Of a stretch of DNA of 11,077 nt, positions 8,801 to 11,077 are shown in pieces. The number at the start of each line of letters is the position of its first letter. Within the stretch, counting starts at the first letter, position 1. Source of the stretch: CAZQHK01 sp964593455 (lineage in GTDB: Bacteria > Muiribacteriota > CAYSPT01); the NCBI GenBank assembly GCA_964593455.1, contig CAZQHK010000066.1, positions 1 through 11,077 on the forward strand, read 5' to 3'. Under the pieces are notes generated by a model. The model did no database searches. It was not told where the DNA came from and worked only from the letters and a program-made list of their open reading frames with translations. A program made the translations under genes and the position numbers.

Positions 8801-9752
8801 TAAACAAACAAAACGGGTCGTCCTGGCCCCCACGGACCTGGTCAAATTCGAAGAATGTCCCATGAAATTCGTGGCGGTAAAAGGTTTGGGATTCGATCTC
8901 GGGTCTCTGGAATGCATCGGTGCCGGTGATGCCTCTCAATCACACGGAGATCAGGAGAGTGGTTCTGATGGCGGTAAACAAAAACTCGATCCCCTGACCC
9001 GGGGAAATCTCGCTCACGGTTTACTTGAGTACATCGATGAGACCTACCGAAACAACACATCTCTGGAAACCCTGGTGGAAGATGTTCTGTCGAAGGGAGA
9101 AATAGAATCATACAGCCACTATCCCCGCCGCCTCAAGCGCGCTTACCTACTAAAAACAGGGAAAGAATTCATGGCTTCCCGGCTTTACGAAGAACTCAAA
9201 AAAACAACTCCCGGTGAGAACAAGTCGGAGGTCCCGTTTACCCTGGCCATAGGCAAAGCGTTGGTACATGGCCGCATCGACCGGCTGTTTAGCCGCGGAA
9301 ACCGGTGGCAGGTGCTCGACTACAAGACCGATTCTCTCGACATTGATAACCTGGAAACGTCAACTTCCGGCCGAATCTTCCACCATCGCCCCCAGATGCT
9401 CCTCTACAGCCTGGCGGTTCAACGCGGTCTCAAACTTCCTTCCGAATCGGTGGCAGCCAGCCTCTTTTTCACCACAATTATGGAAGAGAGAGAGGTTCCC
9501 CTCGAGCAGGGGGAGAAGTGTATTATTAGCCAAACGGAAGACGCCTGCCGGGCCCTGGAGGAAACCTGGCGGTCGGAGGCGAATGTTTATTCTGACACGG
9601 ATCTCATTTTCGAACGGAAACCGGCGGCCGAACGTTTACTCTTTCACCTTAAGGACCGGCTCGAGGGTCTGTTTCCACAGCGGTTTTCCCTGGTGCCGGT
9701 AGAGCGCTGCGGTAATTGCCCGTTAGTCCATCTCTGCCGACGGACTATTTAA
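5844..9752 (+). CDS. addA: AddA-like UvrD/Rep helicase fused to PD-(D/E)XK nuclease with Fe-S-type cysteines
   Basis: A 1302-residue SF1A 3'-5' helicase-nuclease, the motor subunit for DNA-end resection with AddB. All helicase motifs are present: Q-region (PTKEQEACL), AGAGSGKT (30-37, K36), TFTEKAA (67-73), IGTIHSF (107-113), IDEFQD (405-410), GDEKQSIYGFRGAD (from 439), NFR (490-492), TIHAAKGLEFP (800-810) and FYVALTRAKDH (875-885). The nuclease domain has C1005 (FEECPMKF), H1058 (NLAHGLL), GRIDRL with D1146, LDYKTD with D1159 and K1161, and QMLLYS. It ends in C1289-x2-C1292-x5-C1298. That spacing matches the Fe-S cysteines known in Bacillus AddB; Bacillus AddA lacks them to my knowledge. A polar Ser/Gly/Asp-rich linker lies between C1005 and H1058. 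GTG start with a good ribosome site. The TAA overlaps the convergent downstream gene by 8 bp. Confidence 0.92.
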   Translation: MNLPVKPRAFKPTKEQEACLRLDSNLAVVAGAGSGKTRVLVDRYIKILEHFKEDNAERGVDNILALTFTEKAALEMKERVRAEVMSRPDTDTPYWIRVMEDLSDAHIGTIHSFCSRLLRSYPVEAGLDFEFRLMDEADSGLFLEDGIHALLSRLVFSPGGKESEHQAHAALTILLQRWSLSTVEKELIRLCRKRRQLKSWLERVVNLRPDDLFTRWKQCLTEQQFLELDIFFAQPRVRHTMETIISIEPVTPGDSLSDLLAEIKPHLSTLRKPGKYDYSMITALYNLKTSLLTGGGKACKLGKKGQKKNWDMDELTAVREAASELAVLYARFPVFTLKLTERDREAAPFTLALAQVVSSTINRLAEERRQTATLDFDDLIEAALKLLQYEPIRNRLANRYRFIMIDEFQDTNELQWSLLSALARTTEGKLYSDRIFIVGDEKQSIYGFRGADVTVFENVRKEFAGTAWQMASSTQDETERPEIIRELSINFRTLPNPLDFVNALFRTIFPPDRKKCPQRDVPFQRLQCHRRMTEQAAGSVEILLPVKNKEGWAVKEQARLIARRIKVAVESPGDGPWALTVSEKGEPRPARYDDVAVLLRRRSFLPDLEEALRHEAVPFTVYAGIGYYQRQEIMDVLNALRFIADPTDDTALVGILRSPLFLLSDPTLYELAGVAKEAGGYWPGLKIFADGSTTKRYKSRRALNMIEHWIELANHISVSELIETIAGDSGFWTDLGLDTRGGYPVGNIEKLVRLADKWTRQKHVPLNEFVRHLDRLVKHQPREGEADPPKSNANAVQIMTIHAAKGLEFPLVFVPELDFRIQTSSSDRVYTLPGFGLGLKVEDPEQEFAEIDTAVRAMMKDSMRKNGLFEAKRLFYVALTRAKDHLILAAETQPAGKNKHWSEPPEKNEVRTWLDWLYPHLPDEEKLRDSLSPLYFTMHDGKNVIPVTIIGSLSQIPAPVPLSPSTDRPPEPSPEAYRFEHLRRVHKQTKRVVLAPTDLVKFEECPMKFVAVKGLGFDLGSLECIGAGDASQSHGDQESGSDGGKQKLDPLTRGNLAHGLLEYIDETYRNNTSLETLVEDVLSKGEIESYSHYPRRLKRAYLLKTGKEFMASRLYEELKKTTPGENKSEVPFTLAIGKALVHGRIDRLFSRGNRWQVLDYKTDSLDIDNLETSTSGRIFHHRPQMLLYSLAVQRGLKLPSESVAASLFFTTIMEEREVPLEQGEKCIISQTEDACRALEETWRSEANVYSDTDLIFERKPAAERLLFHLKDRLEGLFPQRFSLVPVERCGNCPLVHLCRRTI

Positions 9753-10428
9753 GCGGCAGGATTTCTTCGGGGACTTCGCTTCCTGCCAGCCACTGGTAAA
9801 TGTTGACCAGAAACCGCTCGTTGTCAAACACAGCGCCATGATATTCCGGAAAAAAGGGATAGGCCGCTATAATGACCGCCCGTCCGGAACCCATCGGCCC
9901 GGCCATGGCGTAAATGCGGTCCTCGGTCCCTATCATCTGATGAAGGAGCACCGACCACCCCTCTAACTGAGCCATAGCGGGTTGCTTGTAAAAAGAAATG
10001 TAGTTATGAGCCCAGACTTCAACGGTTTTGACTCCGTTGAGCACCGGATGCGCCTCGGGGTAAGCTTCGGCCTTGATCCGTTCCCACGTACCGGCATCCT
10101 TGATGGGAAGATATGAAAATAAAACCTGGCTGGAGGCGTTCTCTAACGGGTACGAGAGATACACCAGCACGCCGTTGCCTTCCTTCACCCAACTGGCAAC
10201 CACATTGCCCAGCTCGGTCTCGAAATCCCGGGGGCCCAACTTGAGATCAACCACCTGGAAATCAGAATCTCCCTTAGCCAGTTCCCACACCTTCAGTTTG
10301 GTGTCGGTGTTTACCGGCAGCACCTTGACCTTGGACAGTTTATCCTTGATTTCCGGAGCCACCGCCCGGACACGGGGAGGAACCGCTACCAATAGCAGAA
10401 GAAGAAAAACATGGAGAGCCCGTTTCAC
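9745..10428 (-). CDS. Exported protein, DUF4350/glutamine-amidotransferase-like (tentative)
   Basis: A 227-residue protein with a clear Sec signal: MKR, a Leu-rich core at residues ~5-16, and AVA at 22-24 as the likely signal peptidase I site. No lipobox cysteine and no second membrane segment, so a secreted or periplasm-like location is inferred. The mature part alternates beta and helix: VKVLPVN, VVDLKLG, VASWVKEGNGVLVYLSYP, a HPVLNGVKTVEVW strand pair, GSGRAVIIAAYPFF, and a final FDNERFLVNIYQWLAG. The GNGVLVYL pattern and the terminal FDNxRFLxNxxxWL resemble exported DUF4350/ThuA-like amidotransferase-fold proteins. No catalytic cysteine is evident, so enzymatic activity is doubtful. GTG start with GGAG 8 nt upstream. 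The 3' end overlaps addA by 8 bp tail to tail, leaving no room for a separate terminator. The gene is secure; the family call is tentative. Confidence 0.75.
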   Translation of the reverse strand: MKRALHVFLLLLLVAVPPRVRAVAPEIKDKLSKVKVLPVNTDTKLKVWELAKGDSDFQVVDLKLGPRDFETELGNVVASWVKEGNGVLVYLSYPLENASSQVLFSYLPIKDAGTWERIKAEAYPEAHPVLNGVKTVEVWAHNYISFYKQPAMAQLEGWSVLLHQMIGTEDRIYAMAGPMGSGRAVIIAAYPFFPEYHGAVFDNERFLVNIYQWLAGSEVPEEILPLK

Positions 10429-10491
10429 CGTTTTGACTCCTCACCACCATACAAGATACCGGCCACGCCGTCCCGTTCAACGTTACTTGAT

Positions 10492-10500
10492 ATTATAACA
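10492..10500 (-). promoter_or_regulatory. Extended -10 promoter for the exported protein gene
   Basis: Reading the minus strand, TGTTATAAT is a perfect extended -10 element (TG-N-TATAAT). It would start transcription near 10485, about 57 nt before the GTG at 10428. No good -35 box is found at 16-18 bp (TCTGTC at 17 bp), which extended -10 promoters tolerate. The missing -35 region falls where the insertion-sequence remnant begins, so the upstream half may have been replaced. Confidence 0.55.
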
Positions 10501-10514
10501 GAAAAACCGTCGCA

Positions 10515-10739
10515 GACAGATGGCAATTCGAGTCCATTTGGGGGAAACACCGAGACGAGTTATTGAATGGGGAGATATTTGATACCTTATTGGAAGCAAA
10601 GATATTAACAACGCAGTGGATGAGAGAATACAACCGGATACGACCACACAGCTCTCTGGATTACCGTCCACCAGCACCAGAAGTGTATGAACCTATGTTT
10701 TTGGAACCTGTAACACTAACTTTGGAAGTGGTACAATGA
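10515..10739 (+). pseudogene. 3' remnant of IS3-family transposase (OrfB, integrase core)
   Basis: A plus-strand frame without a usable start reads FESIWGKHRDELLNGE, then IFDTLLEAKIL, QWMREYNRIRPHSSLDYR and PPAPEVYEP, ending in TGA at 10737-10739. This is the characteristic end of IS3-family OrfB (usual pattern IESFNGKLRDELLNGE ... RPHSSLGYRPPAPE). The FES glutamate (10530-10532) probably corresponds to the catalytic Glu of the DDE triad; both Asp residues and everything upstream are missing. Comparison by eye with the common WENGYIESFNGK pattern suggests about three residues are also missing after the W at 10521. Homology fades upstream of ~10515, and an in-frame TGA lies at 10488-10490. About 70 of roughly 270-290 codons remain, so it is inactive. 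Confidence 0.85.
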
Positions 10740-10753
10740 TTGGGGGCAGGTCA
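10740..10753 (+). repeat. Probable right terminal inverted repeat of the IS remnant
   Basis: TTGGGGGCAGGTCA directly follows the transposase stop codon. It reads outward-in as TGACCTGCCCCCAA, beginning with TG as IS3-family ends do. No matching left end is present in the window, in line with loss of the left part of the element. It marks the likely right boundary between IS-derived DNA and the promoter region of the next gene. Confidence 0.5.
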
Positions 10754-10917
10754 TTTGCAATAGCAATTATTTTCCTGTATTATCCAGGTAGAACATTTGA
10801 TTAATTGTCATCGTTTTTTGTATGGTAAAGTAAAGGTCTAAGCAGAAACGTGTGGATTACAATGAAACAGAAACTGGGCTGTAGTGGGGGGAATCATTTA
10901 AAAAGGGAGGAATTTTC
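10754..10917 (+). other. AT-rich leader/promoter region of the repeat-protein gene
   Basis: This stretch is clearly AT-richer than the rest of the window. Candidate promoter elements are TTGATT (10797) with TATGGT (10821) at 18-bp spacing, or TTGTCA (10805) with TAAAGT (10826) at 15 bp; neither is strong. A small TTGC-AATA-GCAA hairpin (from 10754) followed by a T-rich run is too short for a confident terminator. Together with the IS remnant, 10429-10917 contains no intact conventional gene apart from the possible leader ORF. I recognise no riboswitch or structured RNA here. Confidence 0.4.
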
Positions 10918-10921
10918 GTGA
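10862..10921 (+). CDS. Possible 19-codon leader ORF coupled to the repeat-protein gene
   Basis: An ATG at 10862 opens a 19-codon frame starting MKQKLGCSGG and ending EEFS. Its TGA (10919-10921) overlaps the GTG start (10918-10920) of the next gene in a GTGA arrangement. The ribosome site of the downstream gene (GGGAGG) lies inside it. Such overlap is typical of translationally coupled leaders. However, the ATG has only a weak upstream site, the peptide resembles nothing I know, and a frame this short can arise by chance. Confidence 0.25.
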   Translation: MKQKLGCSGGNHLKREEFS

Positions 10922-11077
10922 AAAAGAGAACATTTGCAATTGGCCTGGTGCTTGTAATGGCGCTGGCGCTGCCGGTCCTGGCTGAAGCAAAAGCTAATGC
11001 AGGAGGCGATCCGGGAGAAGAAGATTATGGCGGAGATGTTAATGCAGGAGGCGATCCGGGAGAAGAAGATTATGGTG
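10918..11077 (+). CDS. Secreted acidic Gly-rich 15-residue-repeat protein, N-terminal part (3' end outside window)
   Basis: GTG start with a near-perfect GGGAGG (10905-10910) 7 nt upstream. The product begins MKKRTFAIGL with a hydrophobic core to about residue 21 and likely signal peptidase cleavage around A22-A26 (VLA-EAKA). From residue 27 it consists of a 15-residue unit, NAGGDPGEEDYGGDV. A second copy begins at residue 42 and runs off the window identical as far as visible. The mature protein is strongly acidic, Gly-rich and has no cysteine so far. Acidic Asp/Gly repeats in exported proteins may bind calcium or form extended wall or matrix segments, but this unit is not the RTX nonapeptide. 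A multi-copy peptide precursor is another possibility. Family not recognised; number of repeats and C-terminus unknown. Confidence 0.7.
   Translation, partial: MKKRTFAIGLVLVMALALPVLAEAKANAGGDPGEEDYGGDVNAGGDPGEEDYG
10996..11077 (+). repeat. Tandem 45-bp coding repeat (1.8 copies visible)
   Basis: Copy 1 spans 10996-11040 and copy 2 starts at 11041. The copies are identical over the first 35 bases, then differ once (C/T at the wobble base of a Gly codon, 11031 versus 11076). Such DNA-level identity in a 45-bp unit, a multiple of three, points to recent expansion by slippage or recombination. It also warns of possible assembly collapse downstream. Confidence 0.85.

Noticed and set aside
10483..10677. 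Minus-strand 64-codon frame
   Set aside because: It is antisense to the transposase remnant and lacks a ribosome site or recognisable motif.
10754..10917. Riboswitch or c-di-GMP sensor ahead of the repeat protein
   Set aside because: I looked for known conserved cores in the leader and saw none; only small unsupported hairpins are present.
10996..11077. CRISPR array
   Set aside because: The repeats are in-frame 45-bp coding units directly abutting each other, with no unique spacers.

Overview
The window is bacterial chromosomal DNA, about half G+C, with dense genes and short gaps. The first ~10.4 kb looks like ordinary core or near-core genome. The last ~600 bp is different: AT-richer, with a decayed insertion sequence and the start of an exported repeat protein. 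The gene set is the 3' end of a type I glutamine synthetase, an AddB/AddA-type pair with cysteine sets typical of 4Fe-4S nuclease domains, a small FMN nitroreductase, and frequent GTG starts with GGAGG-like ribosome sites. This would suit an anaerobic Firmicutes/Clostridia-like or related lineage, but the phylum cannot be fixed from the sequence alone.

Layout. 1-310 (+): C-terminus of glutamine synthetase (glnA). 395-1585 (+): a protein with about six TPRs followed by two cold-shock-like OB domains. 1608-2147 (-): a compact nitroreductase converging on it. 2148-2304: a divergent promoter region with two adjacent perfect inverted repeats and a 9-bp direct repeat. 2305-5847 (+): addB-like nuclease/inactivated-helicase subunit. 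5844-9752 (+): addA-like UvrD/Rep helicase-nuclease, overlapping addB by 4 bp (GTGA) and so probably translationally coupled. 9745-10428 (-): an exported protein resembling DUF4350/glutamine-amidotransferase-like folds, overlapping the addA 3' end by 8 bp, with a clean extended -10 promoter. 10515-10753 (+): 3' remnant of an IS3-family transposase with a probable right inverted repeat. 10862-10921 (+): a possible 19-codon leader ORF. 10918-end (+): start of a secreted acidic protein made of 15-residue repeats, cut off by the window edge.

How the genes fit together. The clear functional unit is addBA, whose products should form a heterodimeric double-strand-break resection machine: one helicase motor (AddA), two nuclease domains, and an AddB scaffold that has lost its ATP-binding loop. 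The visible departure from the Bacillus AddAB model is that both subunits carry a four-cysteine Fe-S-type set around the nuclease. The other genes look like independent units. The most novel-looking items are the TPR/tandem cold-shock fusion and the repeat protein at the right edge with its coupled leader ORF; I did not recognise a known family for the latter.
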